DNA of 64,000 nt from Panicum virgatum (Eukaryota > Streptophyta > Magnoliopsida > Poales > Poaceae). The position numbers were made by a program, and so were the translations under genes. Every line of letters starts with the position of its first letter. Within the stretch, counting starts at the first letter, position 1. The stretch is taken from assembly GCF_016808335.1 (NCBI RefSeq), contig NC_053147.1:23422913-23486912 (forward strand). Reading direction: 5' to 3'. Shown here in pieces: positions 33,450-44,849 of the stretch. The notes under the pieces were generated by a model. That model was not told the origin of the DNA. It made no database searches and saw nothing but the letters and a program-made list of their open reading frames with translations.

Positions 33450-33611
33450 ATGGAGTTCTACCAGTACGTCAGCGGCGGCGGCGGCGGCTACGGTGCCAAG
33501 GAGAAGAGGCCGCCGCTGAAGAGGGGGCAGCTCAAGCGGCAGATCGTCAGGACCATCAGCAAGCTCGTGGCGCCGGGCGGCGCTGGCGGCGTCGGCCGTG
33601 AGAGCAACTAA
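33450..33611 (+). CDS. Small basic protein family, copy 4 (short tail)
   Basis: A single exon of 53 aa starts at ATG 33450 in CACATGG. The core AKEKRPPLKRGQLKR then QIVRTISKLVAPGG is intact (residues 16-44), but the protein stops at GRESN, 11-16 residues shorter than its paralogues. The ending RESN may be a contracted form of the REPSxN tail. A long purine-rich 5' UTR precedes it. It is the plus-strand member of module 2 and, of the four, matches the common core best. Function unknown. Confidence 0.8.
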   Translation: MEFYQYVSGGGGGYGAKEKRPPLKRGQLKRQIVRTISKLVAPGGAGGVGRESN

Positions 33612-35196
33612 GCGGCGGTGGCCGCAAGTTGACCATCAAGCGGCAGTTGCTGCTGAACCACCGCAGTTCGTGCGTGCTGCTTGGACGAGTGCGTTGTGTA
33701 TAACATGTGTAGCCACGTAGTACTAGCTAGATTGGTTTTAGGCTTCTTTTTTCCCTTCTTCGTGTGTTCGGCTTCATTTATACTCCTATACATCGTTCCG
33801 ACAGAAAGGTTTCTGTACAACTATTCACTTCTCGGTGCCAGTTGATGTATGATCTCAGCGCATCCAGATCGAATCTCTGGTACATCGATCTCCAGCAGCT
33901 GACACGCGCTCCGATCCGAGGCCGAGGTCATGGCGTCCCGAGTTGTGTAGCTCTTCCATGCCGCTTGCGCCCGCTGCGCCGGCGAGCCGATCGAGTCGTG
34001 TCGTGTGGCCGCCGGCCGGCACCGGGCCGTCGAGCATCCCGATCCACGCCTCCTCCTGCCGCGCCGCCGTGCTACGCCAAGGCGAGTGGGCCAGTCGGCG
34101 CGGCAAGGTTGGGCCCAGGATGAACCCAGCCACATTCTGTTGGGCCAGAAAGTTGGCGCGACTACGGATCAGGCCACGACCACGACGGGCTGGCCCGCTC
34201 GTCCGTCCGACGATTTGGTCATCCGGGGCCCATTGTAACCTCTGCGTAACGCCCATTGCTTTCAGCCATATATCAGTCTGGCACGCGGGAGCACCAACAG
34301 AAAATGGCGTCTGGATCACCCGCGTCTTTTGTAACCTCAAGCTCTGCCACAAGCGAGCTGCGTCACGAGTTAAGCGAACAACGGAGTAGTACTAGCAGGA
34401 GCCTCTCCGTAACGCACGGCATATAAATTCCCCGAATCCCTCCCTGATGAGTAGCTTGGTCAGATCAAACCAGAAGCATAGCCAAATCAATGGCCTGAAG
34501 CAGTGAAGAACAACCCATCCATGCAGACAGCAGACATGGAGATAGGAAACTGTCGAAACACATCACACTGGATAAGCACCGAGACAGGCAGAGGCAGAGG
34601 CAGAGGCAGAGCCGCAGAGGAGAATCAATCATGCAGCAAGTGGTGTGGCTCAAAAGTTCTAATTACTCTTGTGCGCTTATTAATTTTTGCTGAAATTCTG
34701 CTGGATCCTCCTGGCTTTCTCACCTCTCAGAGTGTGAACATGCATGCCAGAAAAGATCGATTCCCTGTGAAATATCGCCTCGCAACGATCTTGTGTCCAT
34801 AGCGTCTTGGATGAGAGCTCAACGTCCCCTTTCCTGCACGCTAAAAAAAAACGTCCCCTTTCCTGCAGCTGGAGCGGATAACATCGATCGTATCCTACCT
34901 GTCGGATAGAAAAGCAAAAGGCGCAGGTATCTGCGAATCTTTCGCCGCTTTTAGCATCTCAAATCCTGCAAATATCTCAACGATCGATGCAACCGATGCA
35001 ACCTAAGGCTCTTCAGCAAATAAGCACCGCGCGTCAGCAACAATAGTAATTGAAACCACAATGCCAACAGAGCCAGGCGTACGTGGCACGGATCACTCCA
35101 GAAACGAGTCAGCCGCAGGAGCTTCTCATGGCTTGCAAGTTGCAACCACCATGCATGAGCTTCGATTCGTGCTCTTCTGACGGGTCGCTGGTCTGA
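33612..35196. other. Spacer with orphan TATA-like promoter
   Basis: The 3' UTR of copy 4 is followed by GC-rich DNA (33950-34240) with no supportable gene. A clear TATAAAT sits at 34422-34428 but only a short unrecognised frame (34503-34802) follows. A GGCAGA hexamer run (34588-34611) lies in it. The last five bases, GGATG (35197-35201), are the target duplication of the next element. Confidence 0.4.
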
Positions 35197-35201
35197 GGAT
35201 G

Positions 35202-38200
35202 TGTTAGACGCAAATCTCGGTCCACATACGAACGCACTAGATCGTGCAGCGTGAGAAAGAGCTCGATACAGTTCTTTCTGCGTGGAGCGGTCAGACCGGT
35301 CTAAGGGACCGGTCAGACCGGTCGCCGGTGAGAATCGGCGACGGCCGACGAACGTGAACCCGGGAGGGACCTGTCAGTGTAGGCGCACGTAGGGTTGTTC
35401 TAGGATCGGCAGGCCACCTAGAACGCCTTCAAACGTCGCGGAGACGAAGGAAGAACAGCAGATGGGGTTGGAAAAGCTAGGGTTTGGAGAAGAGGATAAA
35501 AAGTAGAGTTTGTATTGATTTTGTTCGATTGTATTTTCTAATCGGCCGTGACCCTTTATATTTATAGGGTGGGGTGGATTTATCCCGCAAGAAATCCTGT
35601 TTACAGATCTAAATCTATGAAAAACTCTAGTTGTACTCGGACTCTACTTGTACCGGTCAGACCGGTCGGACCTACCAGTCAGACCGGCCGGTCCCTGCCA
35701 GACAAGCCACAGTGCCTCGACCCGTCAGACCGCTCAGTCATACCGGTCATACCGGTTGGTGCCAATTTTGGCTGTCAACATATGCCCCTATGTATTTTTT
35801 TGGTAAAGATTGCTTGCCAAAAAATATTCTTTTGAGCCAAAATTGTCTAAGGGCGATGATTAACACTACATCAGCCATTTTTGTACTAAAGGCGATAAAC
35901 AATTATCGGTCATGTTTTGCTCAAGTCGATGTTGAAACAACTTGTTTGGGCCACCACACCTTCTTTATTGTCGATGACGTCTTTAGCACGACCTCCACTT
36001 GTTGTTCCATTGCCTCCTTCTTGCGCATACGTTGCAGCCTTCGCTTCTAAGTATGAGACAAGCCTGAGGGACACCACCTCGGCTGTAAATACTTTGAATC
36101 TTGCTCCTTGCTCTTCTCATTCTCTTTGCTGCAATCAACATCTTACTTGACCGGATTATTGCTAGCAACAATTGGTCTTTGTAGTAATGCACGATTCGGA
36201 TACATAGGAGGATATTGAATATAATATCATTGCATATGCATCCTACTATAATCCATAGGTGTATAAAAGTAAGGATACCAGCAATACCATGGAGCAATCG
36301 GTCCACTAGATGAAGTATAATTACCTTGACTCGATTGCTCTTGATGTCTTGACGATGATCCCATATCCTTGACTTCGCTTGGTGGCCCCTTCTGTCTCTG
36401 AGCACTCCATTCCTTCTCATATTTAGCCAAGAGTTCCTTAAAATTCGGCCTTATCTTGATTTTGGAGGAGTTCCTAGATTTATTGGGCGCACCGGTCAGA
36501 CCGGTCGAACCGGTCAGACCGCCGCTATGGCTGGTCAGATCGGTCGACTTGTTGTCGGCCTTCTTCTTCTTGTCTTGCTCCCCGAGTATTTTTGCGCCTT
36601 GAGGGATCTTCTGTGTCAGCTTCTTTTCAGGTCTTTCATCACCAATAACTACATTCTTCCCCTTGGTTGATTCGGCTTGACTCGGCCGAACTAGCACTTT
36701 AGGATTATTCAATTCCAACACATGCACTGGGAAAGGATTCTGATCAACCTGCATATTAGGAATAGCCAATCGTCCTTCATTAATGGCCGATTGAATTTGT
36801 CTACGTAACACATTGCAATCATTAGTAGCATATGAAAAAGTATTATGAAATTTGCAATATGCTCGCCGCTTCAACTCTTCAAGCGGCGGTGGAGTATGTA
36901 ACATCTTGACATAACCAATCCTATATAACTCATCAAATATTCTCTCGCACTTGGATACATCAAAAGTAAATCGTTCATCTTGCCGATTTTTCTGAATCGG
37001 TTTAAGAGCAGAACAAGTAAATGATTTAGCTTGAGATGGCCAAGCAAACTCAGCAGCATACACATCATTAGACTCATCGTCCGAACAATTTGAATTGCAT
37101 TCTAAAACATGCACACTAGAACGATGATGCCTATGAGATTCTTGAGACTCTTTGCTTCGGCTTTCTACAGCCAAAGCTTTTTTGATGCACCTGAGTAACA
37201 GTAAAGAAATCATAACCCTCTAATCTTTCTTTAATATCAGAGCGCAAGCCATTAAAAGCCAAATCAGCTAAATCCTTTTCTGCAATATTCACACTAAAGC
37301 ATCGGTTTTTTATCGCGGAATCGTCTTATATAATTATTGACAGATTCATCACGCGATTGTCTAACCAATGTCAAGTGAGATAATTTAAGCTCATCATGCT
37401 CACAGAAAAAGTGTTCATGGAACTTCTGCTCTAATTGTTCCCATGAGCCAATAGAATTAGGTGCCAAAGATGAAACCCATGAGAAAGCGGTTTCGGTTAG
37501 AGATAAAGAAAATAAACGCACATTTAACTCATTTATTGAACCAGCTTCTCCTAATTGGGCAAGATACTGACTAATATGCTCAAAAGTACTCCTAGTATTT
37601 TCCCCATCAAATTTAACAAACTCAGACAACCTAAAACCAGCAGGGTATGTAACCGAATCAAACGAAGTAGGATACGACTTTTGGTATGTGCGGGTTTTAC
37701 TTCTGACATCCACTCCAAAACTTTCTCTAAACAGATTAGCCAAATCATTCTTATAATCAGTAATCATTTTATCGAAATTACTCAAAGAATTTGGCTGTGT
37801 GGATGTAGATACCTCACGCTGGTTTGGAACATACTGACCGGATGGACCGGTCGGACCGGTCTGTACGACCGGTCGGACCGGTTGGGGGGAACCGGTCTGA
37901 CCAGACTGATATACCGGTCTGACCGGTCTCTGCCGGTTTTGCCAACGCTGCACATATCGGTCGAACATTTCGTCGGAGATAGGACCGGTGTGTGGCACTG
38001 AATTCCTGGAGATTTGTGGTGGTGTGTACTGAACAATCTCGTTCGTTCGGCTAATGTTGGCCGAATCAGGAATACTCATAATAGGATCAGTGTATGTGGG
38101 TGTAACAGTTTGATCACTGAAATAATTTATCGGCATCCCATATTGAGGTTGACTCGTTGGAGATGCTGCCGATGGTTGAGGAGCATAAAATTCAGAAATA

Positions 38201-39162
38201 GAAACAGATGGAGGTTCATCGGCTGATTTTGGTTTCTTACCAGCCGATTCCCTTTCCTTAGAGGTAAGCCAATTAACCCAATAAACATCATGCTCAGCTA
38301 GCAATTTCTGAATTTGTTCCATAGTAACACCAGAAGGTGGAGCAGTTGCAGCAGGTATTACCTGAGTAGATGCATCCGAGGAGGTAGAAGCAAAGTCGAT
38401 CTCCTTGATCTTGGTGACTTTGCCATGTCGATTGACTTTGATGCTCGCAAGCGCCGCTTGTAGATCTTCTTCATCATGCTTCTTCTTGCGCTCCTCCAGC
38501 AGCAGACGAACGTCCTCCGGAAGATTCTCATATGTCGAAGGGATGATGTTCTCCTTGTCGATTTCTGTGTTGGAGCCCATCTTCTTTGGAGTAGATTAGA
38601 TCGGTTTTATTAACCAAGATCTTTCTTCCCCGGCGGAGTCGCCAAAAAGTATGTTGACGCAAATCTCAGTCAACACACGAACGCACTAGATCGTGCGGCG
38701 TGAGAAAGAGCTCGATGCAGTTCTTTCTGCGTGGAGCGGTCAGACCGGTCTAAGGGACCGGTCAGACCGGTCGCCGGTGAGAATCGGCGACGGCCGACGA
38801 ACGCGAACCCGGGAGGGACCCCGTCAGGGTAGGCGCACGTAGGGTTGTTCTAGGATCGGCAGGCCACCTAGAACGCCTTCAAATGTCGCGGAGACAAAGG
38901 AAGAACAACAGATGGGGTTGGAAAAGCTAGGGTTTGGAGAAGAGGATAAAAAGTAGAGTTTGTATTGATTTTGTTCGATTGTATTTTCTAATCGGCCGTG
39001 ACCCTTTATATTTATAGGGTGGAGTGGACTTATCCCGTAAGAAATCCTGTTTACAGATCTAAATCTATGAAAAACCCTAGTTGTACTCGGACTTTACCTG
39101 GACCGGTCAGACCGCTCGGTCGTACCGGTCAGACCGGTTGGTGCCAATTTTGGGTGTCAACA
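35202..39162 (-). mobile_element. Complete gag-only LTR retrotransposon (Ty3 type), non-autonomous
   Basis: The LTRs are at 35202-35780 (579 bp) and 38652-39162 (511 bp), both TG...CA. Perfect 5-bp duplications GGATG lie at 35197-35201 and 39163-39167. The element reads on the minus strand. The primer-binding site TGGCGACTCCGCCGGGGA (38644-38627) begins seven bases inside the 5' LTR and fits the 3' end of tRNA-Arg(ACG). A purine tract AGGGGCATA abuts the 3' LTR. The interior (2.87 kb) encodes only Gag; no protease, reverse transcriptase or integrase is present. The right LTR lacks about 68 bp present in the left one, near GTCAGACCGCTC. Confidence 0.93.
36227..38580 (-). pseudogene. Retrotransposon Gag, broken by two frameshifts
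   Basis: The reading starts MGSNTEIDKEN (ATG 38580) with a basic N-terminal third, a Pro/Thr/Gly linker and the Gag core (FRLSEFVKFDGENTRSTFEH ... WEQLEQKFHEHFF ... VNNYIRRFRD). At about 37310 an A6 run shifts the frame; the natural continuation (CFSVNIAEKDLADLAF) lies in another frame. At about 37180 a second A6 run shifts it again, after VTQVHQK. The last part contains CKFHNTFSYATNDCNVLRRQ, typical of grass Ty3 Gag-protease junctions, and stops at 36227. Both lesions are single A differences, which could also be sequencing errors. Confidence 0.85.
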
Positions 39163-39167
39163 GGATG

Positions 39168-41790
39168 CTTCCTACTTGAGGTGCTCAGCTCACTGTAGGC
39201 TGATGCGCGCGTCCACATGGCCTCAGGCCATTGTAGCGCCCTCGCGTGTCTCATTTGGGCATCGATTCCCTGGTTTTTTTATCCCTCCAATGTGAGAAAC
39301 CAGCCCAAGTTAATCCCGTCTAATTGAGTCATCATCCATTGATCAACTCTATTAGAGAGGACTAACCCCGGTAGTCCTTGGAATGTGTCATGAGTATCGT
39401 CCAGAATTTAAACACACTCCACTAGCATAACAGCAATACCGTTACATAAGCGCATCCACACACACAAGTTCTATATTACAAAGAGATTCAAAGTTTATTA
39501 CATCAAGTCTTCAGAGTTTTTGCAGCGGAAAGTTCTACTACTCGCACTCCATAAACAGCGCAAAATAAGAAGGTAAACACTATATGCCGATAGTGCCCTT
39601 CTCGTAGCCACCGGTCATCTACTCCTCACCCGCACATCCGTCCGCGGGGTAGAAGTAGCCATACACGGCCTCCGACGAGGTATCACCTGCAATAACTTTT
39701 AACGATAGCACCATTAGTACAAGGGTACTCGCAGGACTTATCCGACATGGGTATATAGCCCGACCTCAAGGAGAATGCATTTGGTTAGTAGCAAGGATAG
39801 GTCATGGTATTTAATTTTTGCATAAAAGGCATCTATCTTTGATCAAGTTATGATAAGCAAAAGACAAACATCTATAATCTCTAGGTCATTCATCAATACA
39901 ATTACATAAGTAAAGTGATCATATATAACTTGAGATCAATATTCCATGAACTCCATCATGAGACTATACATTGGAGCGAACCTCAAAGAGCGTGCTCACT
40001 GTCCGCGCGGCTATTGTAATAGATTAAAGACCCTGCAAGGGGGAGGGGGGGGGTACAATTTTACCCACACGAGGATAAGACCAACGCCCATACCCATGGC
40101 CAAGGATAAGGGTTGATTCATACCTCAACCTTTCACACAAACACAACCGACTCTGAGCGAACGGTCGGGAAGGACAAGTGCATCGGAACCGCCGATCACA
40201 CTCCATCACAACTCGCACCGAATCCGATCAAGGCAAAGTGTGACTCATGCTAATTGGCTTACCTTCTCATTTTTAAGCATGTGGTTTGTACTAAAAGGGT
40301 GCTCAAGAGACCGGCGACCAAAGAGACAGTCCTTAACCAACTCAAGCAAGACAAATCATTTGGACTCCTTTCCATCATGGCTTTACCATTCTTGCTCAAT
40401 TCCGAATCACAATTCATAGTTGCTCACATTTTATTCATCATCAACTAGGAGTGTGAAAATAATCAAACATCCTATAACTCGCTAGTGGTGGTGCCCTTTC
40501 CACCTCTCGTCTTCTACCGTAGCTAAGCATGGCTAAGTATATAATCCGTGACTCCTAATCAAGCATGCTCACCTAGATGATAGTGTTCTAAACAAGGTTG
40601 GTATTGCATCAAATAGGTTCTAATCAAACATTGATATAATAGTAACTCATGCACAATTGAGACATGTATAAACTTCATTGATCCAAAATATAGGACAAGG
40701 ATGCTTAGGTGCCTGCCTTGAGTTTCAAAGGAAGCGTCATCTCCCACGGGCTCCGGTTCACCCTCCTCTTGCTCTGGCGTCACGGTCTCTACATGAATGC
40801 AAATGATGTTTGAGAAATGAGCATGTCATGAATGTATGCAATGATTTGTAGATGACATGAGGAGGCATGCTCTAACAAAGCCAAACTATGATATAGGGAC
40901 TGGGTATAAGGTGCATAAGTGGGTTGTTCATGAGTGAGTGCAAGGGTGTTAAGCAGGAAAGGGCGAACTGTCCGCTGAAAGGGAGCGGACCGTCCGGTTC
41001 TAAATAGCGGACTAAGCGGCGGACCATCCACCGGTCTGCCGCGGACCGTTTTAGGGCGATAACATGCTCTCTGTGTAAATCACGGACCGTTCGCGTAGAT
41101 TAAGCGGACCATTCGTGTGACAGACTCGCCGAGTTAAAACGCTTAATTAAGCGTAACCGCCATCATCTGAACGCATCAGGCGCATTAGCTTAATTAAGTG
41201 TAACTTGACAGGCTGCTTTCAACCCACAGGCCGATCGAAACACACCAGAAGTCCCGCACGACGGCGAGCGCAGGCGGTACCAGCATGATAAAATATTATA
41301 AAAATAGTAAATAATATAAAGGCTTTTACAAAATAGCTTTAAATTTAAAACTTACAAAAGAAAATATAGCAACGGAAGAGAACCTAACTTACAAAGCATT
41401 TTTACTAGAGAATAAACAAAGCAACTAAATAAGTCGAGAACTACCGAGACGTGAAGACAAGGCGCCACATCAAGCCCACCGATGTGAAGTCTAGTTAGCT
41501 CCTATACCTGAAATAGGGTAAACAACAAACCATGAGCAACTAATACTCAGCAAGACTTACCCGACCCGTGGGTATAACTTAGCCCACATACCTAGACATG
41601 CAAGTCTTTTGGCTGGTGGTTTATTTTGCAGAAAAAGCGACTAAAGTAATTCCTTAATTTCAATATTTTAGCTCCAGGTTTTATATAAATTAACTATAAT
41701 CTAATATTTTCATAAATCAACTATAGCAAACATAGTGGTGCAATCAATTATGATTCAATGTGTTCATATATATAGTAGTGCTATATGGTA
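39168..41790 (-). mobile_element. Decayed LTR-retrotransposon remnants
   Basis: Text such as GGTATCACCTGCAATAAC, GTACTCGCAGGACTTATCCG and ACTCAGCAAGACTTACCCGA (39690-39750 and 41505-41565) is of the kind common in grass Ty3 LTRs. Repeated GCGGACCGTCCG-like words cluster at 40975-41110. Two related LTR-like stretches are suggested, but no ends or duplications could be found. Confidence 0.45.
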
Positions 41791-43576
41791 CCTGGGTACA
41801 GAATAAGTATTCAGTACCCGAACCCGACCCGCCCGACCTGACTCGATCCCCACAGGGCACCTGCCCCCGTCCGGTTTTTTCCCCTCGCCGGTTCCTCTCG
41901 TCCGCACAGTTTTTTTCCTCCCCCAGACCCAGCTCGTAATAGATCGTGGGACAATTCGGTTTTCAATTTCTCGCGACTCCACCGTCGCGGCGTCCGTTGC
42001 GAGCTCCACGAGGTTGCTCCGCTCTCGCCGCCGCCGCCGCCCCAGGGTCCGTTCCGCCGCCGCCGCCGTCGATAGCCGGTCGGAGTCCTGCGACCCGACC
42101 CACCTAACGTGCGGGAACTCATCCATTGGCTCAAGGTCCCATTCAATCCTTTCCCGTCGATTTCTGTTCGGAATCCACGCCTGACTTTTCCTCTGATTTT
42201 TGCGTGGTTCTTGGTTTCTTGTTGTGGCGAGGCATCCCGACATCCTGCATCTGTTTTGATTTGAAACACCAGTTCCTGTTTCGAAAAAAAGAAAGAATCA
42301 GCAGATCCGCTCCAAGGTCCGTGTGATGAGGCACTGAATTGGGTCGGAGGTCACAGATCCCAACCGGATCAAGCTGTAGATTGAAGACCAGCTGCTACTC
42401 CAGCGAGATCTCCCAGCAGCTCAGAGAAAGAAGCTAGCGGCGGACCCTGTCCTCCTCTCGACGGCTGCGCCAGGCAGACAAGGACGCAGACTACGGGCGT
42501 AGGACGCAGACTACGGGCGTGGTAGGGACGACGATCTGGGCGGATCAGGTATGGCACGGCAGCCTCTTTGGTCCAACTCCATGCGATGCGCGGCAGGAGC
42601 AAGCCCAGGCATTGGTCCCCAGCATCCCAGGCATGGCTCATCCGCCTCCATGAACAGACATCCAGGTTAGTCCCATGAGGTGACTGTTGACACCATCGTT
42701 TTATTTCATTTTTGTGTATGAATTTTTGACTGCTGAACTTGGTGATGCTGACCATGGTGTTCCTCTGCAACGACACTGGCATCACCTGTGACCATGCTGG
42801 CTGCATGAGATTTTCGAGCTCTGGGATGGCAAGTTCAAGCTGCCGAGCGACCGTCATGTTGCATGTGGAGCTAGCCTTGTGCCGCGTCGCTCTAGTGCTG
42901 CCCTATATATATGATTTTTCACTTGTAGAATTTGCTGATTAGTATTTATATGGAATTTTATTTTCTCCCTTTATTTGCTAAAGTTTCATATTGTGTGTAC
43001 CTATTTAAGATTTGGATCAATAGCTAATATTGAAAAGATTGGCCCAATACGATAATGATTAGAGGAGAATAAATTCAATTGCTATAGCAAATTTTATGTA
43101 GCCAAATAGAGTATTATTAAAAATATGATCAACTAATTTTATCATTTCATCTATTATACTAAAAAGAAAAGATAGTATTATAAGAAAAGAAAAAAGAGAG
43201 GTAAAGAAATAAAATGTGCCACGACTGGCTGATCTATACTTGCTGAGCATCCACGGTTCACCCCTATCGTTCGTTCAGTAGGGCTATCAGAAAATCTCAA
43301 GACTCGTGAAGCTATTTAAAGTTAACTTGCTAAAATCTCAATTCATATATTAAGAATCAAGTTGAGTATGGGTCTAACTTAGAGGTCATGAGCTCCAACA
43401 CTCCGAGATCGAGCTACATAGCGAGTTGCTGTGTCACGCGAGCTAAAAAAAATATAAAATAATAAGACTAGATGTTCAGGTATGTGTTTTTTCAGCTTCT
43501 CTTCCCATTTATTTATTGATCGCTTATACATACTTCTTCTTATCTATCCTATTAGTGCTATGGATATGGTGTGAAT
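41791..43576. other. Intergenic, unrecognised
   Basis: GC-rich 41800-42560 looks like old 5'-UTR or coding debris with open frames on the minus strand that match nothing I know. 43000-43500 is AT-rich. No gene is supported. Confidence 0.4.
42481..42520. repeat. Perfect 20-bp tandem duplication
   Basis: AGGACGCAGACTACGGGCGT occurs twice without mismatch at 42481-42500 and 42501-42520. Confidence 0.95.
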
Positions 43577-43599
43577 AAAAATTAAGGACTTGTTTAGTC

Positions 43600-44541
43600 G
43601 CCTTCCCCCTCGGCGCGCCTCCCGCTCCGCTCCCTCCCCCTCGGCGCGCCTCCCGCCGTCCCCCGCCCCCTCCTCCTCAGCGTGCCGAGGCCGGCCGGCG
43701 CGCCGCCGCACCCGGCCTGCTCCGGGCCAACCCCGCCCCGAGACCGCCCCCACGTGCCCCCGCCTCCGCCGTCCGCCGCTGCCCCCTCCTCCTCCGCGTG
43801 CCCAGGCCGGCCGGCCGCCGCGGCCGCGCGCCTGGCGCCACCGGGCCGGCCCGACCCCGGGTGATGGCACCCGGCGATGGAGCGGCTGCCGGCACAGCGA
43901 GGCCCACGGCAAGCGCGGCGGCCGGAGGGAGCCGACGGGAGCGGCGAGCGCGTGCGTCCGGCAGCTGGAGCAGCGGGCGCGGCGGTGGAACGCAGCGGCG
44001 CGCGGCGGCCGGCGGCGGGACGCAGCGGCACGCGGCGGCCGGCAGCGGCTTGGACTCGCGGCGGGCGGCGTGCGGGCGCGGGCGGAGGCCGGCGGCGCGT
44101 GCGGCGGCGGCGGCTTGGACTCACGGCGGGCGGTGTGCGGGCGTGTGCGGCGGCCGGCGGCGCGTGCGGCAGTTGTATCAGAATCTTTTTTTTATTATTT
44201 TTTTTTAAATCTGTGCCGTGTGCCTGGGATTGGCACACGGCGAAGTTCAAATCTTTGCCGTGTGCCAAGATCCATGGCACACGGCGAACTTCGAATCCGG
44301 CGCCGTCTCCTCGCGCCGTTACCATTCCACGTGGACGTCCCCGCCGTCATGTGCTTTAGTTTGCCGTGTGCCGGCCCAAACACACCCGATAAAAGACACA
44401 CGGCGAAGTCGGCTTTGCTGTCGTGGTTGATCGTTGTCGTGGATTCGCCGTGGGCCACGCACGGCGAACATGTATGCCGTGTGTTTTGGGGCCTTCCCCA
44501 TGTGCCTTGGGCACACGGTAAATGGCCGGAATCTGGTAGTG
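43600..44541 (-). mobile_element. CACTA transposon end with GC-rich interior (one terminus seen)
   Basis: On the minus strand the terminus CACTACCAGATTCCGGCCAT begins at 44541. Within 350 bp there are many copies of the sub-terminal motif GCACACGGC / GCCGTGTGC in both orientations, the signature of grass CACTA elements. The other terminus was not found. The segment 43600-44170 is degenerate GC-rich tandem sequence (GCGGCGGCCGGCGGC words) giving Arg/Ala/Pro-rich false ORFs on both strands. Confidence 0.65.
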
Positions 44542-44705
44542 AGTAATTGCTATAGTACACACGTGATAATTATGGATTACTTAGTTTTAGTAAATTCTTT
44601 TCGTAGTTTACAAACGAGTTATGTAATTAATTTATAATTAGCCTATGTTTAATATTTTAAATGTGTAAAATTCTGTTTCAAAAATTTTTGGGGCGCAATT
44701 AAACA
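44542..44705. mobile_element. Right half of a GTTTAGTT-family MITE
   Basis: AATTATGGATTACTTAG, TTCGTAGTTTACAAACGAG, TTATAATTAGCCTATGTTTA and the end GCGCAATTAAACATGCC match the family's right half. A possible left end (GGACTTGTTTAGTCGCC) is at 43586, before the CACTA debris, so the MITE may have been split by the CACTA insertion. Confidence 0.5.
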
Positions 44706-44810
44706 TGCCTAAGAACATCTCAGCCTCCGATCGGCCTCGGCTCGGGACGCTGCAGCTTGAGGTGGCAAGCTCGCTCGAGCTCGGCTCATTGATGGCCCTC
44801 CCGCTCAGGG

Positions 44811-44842
44811 CTCACGGCTCACGGCTCACGGCTCACGGCTCA
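44811..44842. repeat. Short 7-bp tandem repeat
   Basis: CTCACGG is repeated four times plus CTCA just upstream of, or at the start of, the apyrase 5' UTR. Confidence 0.85.
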
Positions 44843-44849
44843 GGGTCTC

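Noticed and set aside
23418..33611. Assignment of the four small proteins to the DVL/RTFL peptide family
   Set aside because: They lack the DVL core motif with its Trp/Cys-rich C-terminal domain; only size and basic charge are similar.
34503..34802. A 99-codon ORF after the orphan TATA box
   Set aside because: No recognisable motif, contains a low-complexity Gly-Arg run from a hexamer repeat, and no homologous copy in the cluster.
41764..42269. Arg/Glu-rich ORFs on the minus strand
   Set aside because: Two frames overlap, no similarity recognised, and the surroundings are retroelement debris.
43590..44546. 318-codon and 243-codon Arg/Ala/Pro-rich ORFs
   Set aside because: Both strands are open over degenerate GC-rich repeats beside a CACTA terminus; no domain, no splice-consistent partners.
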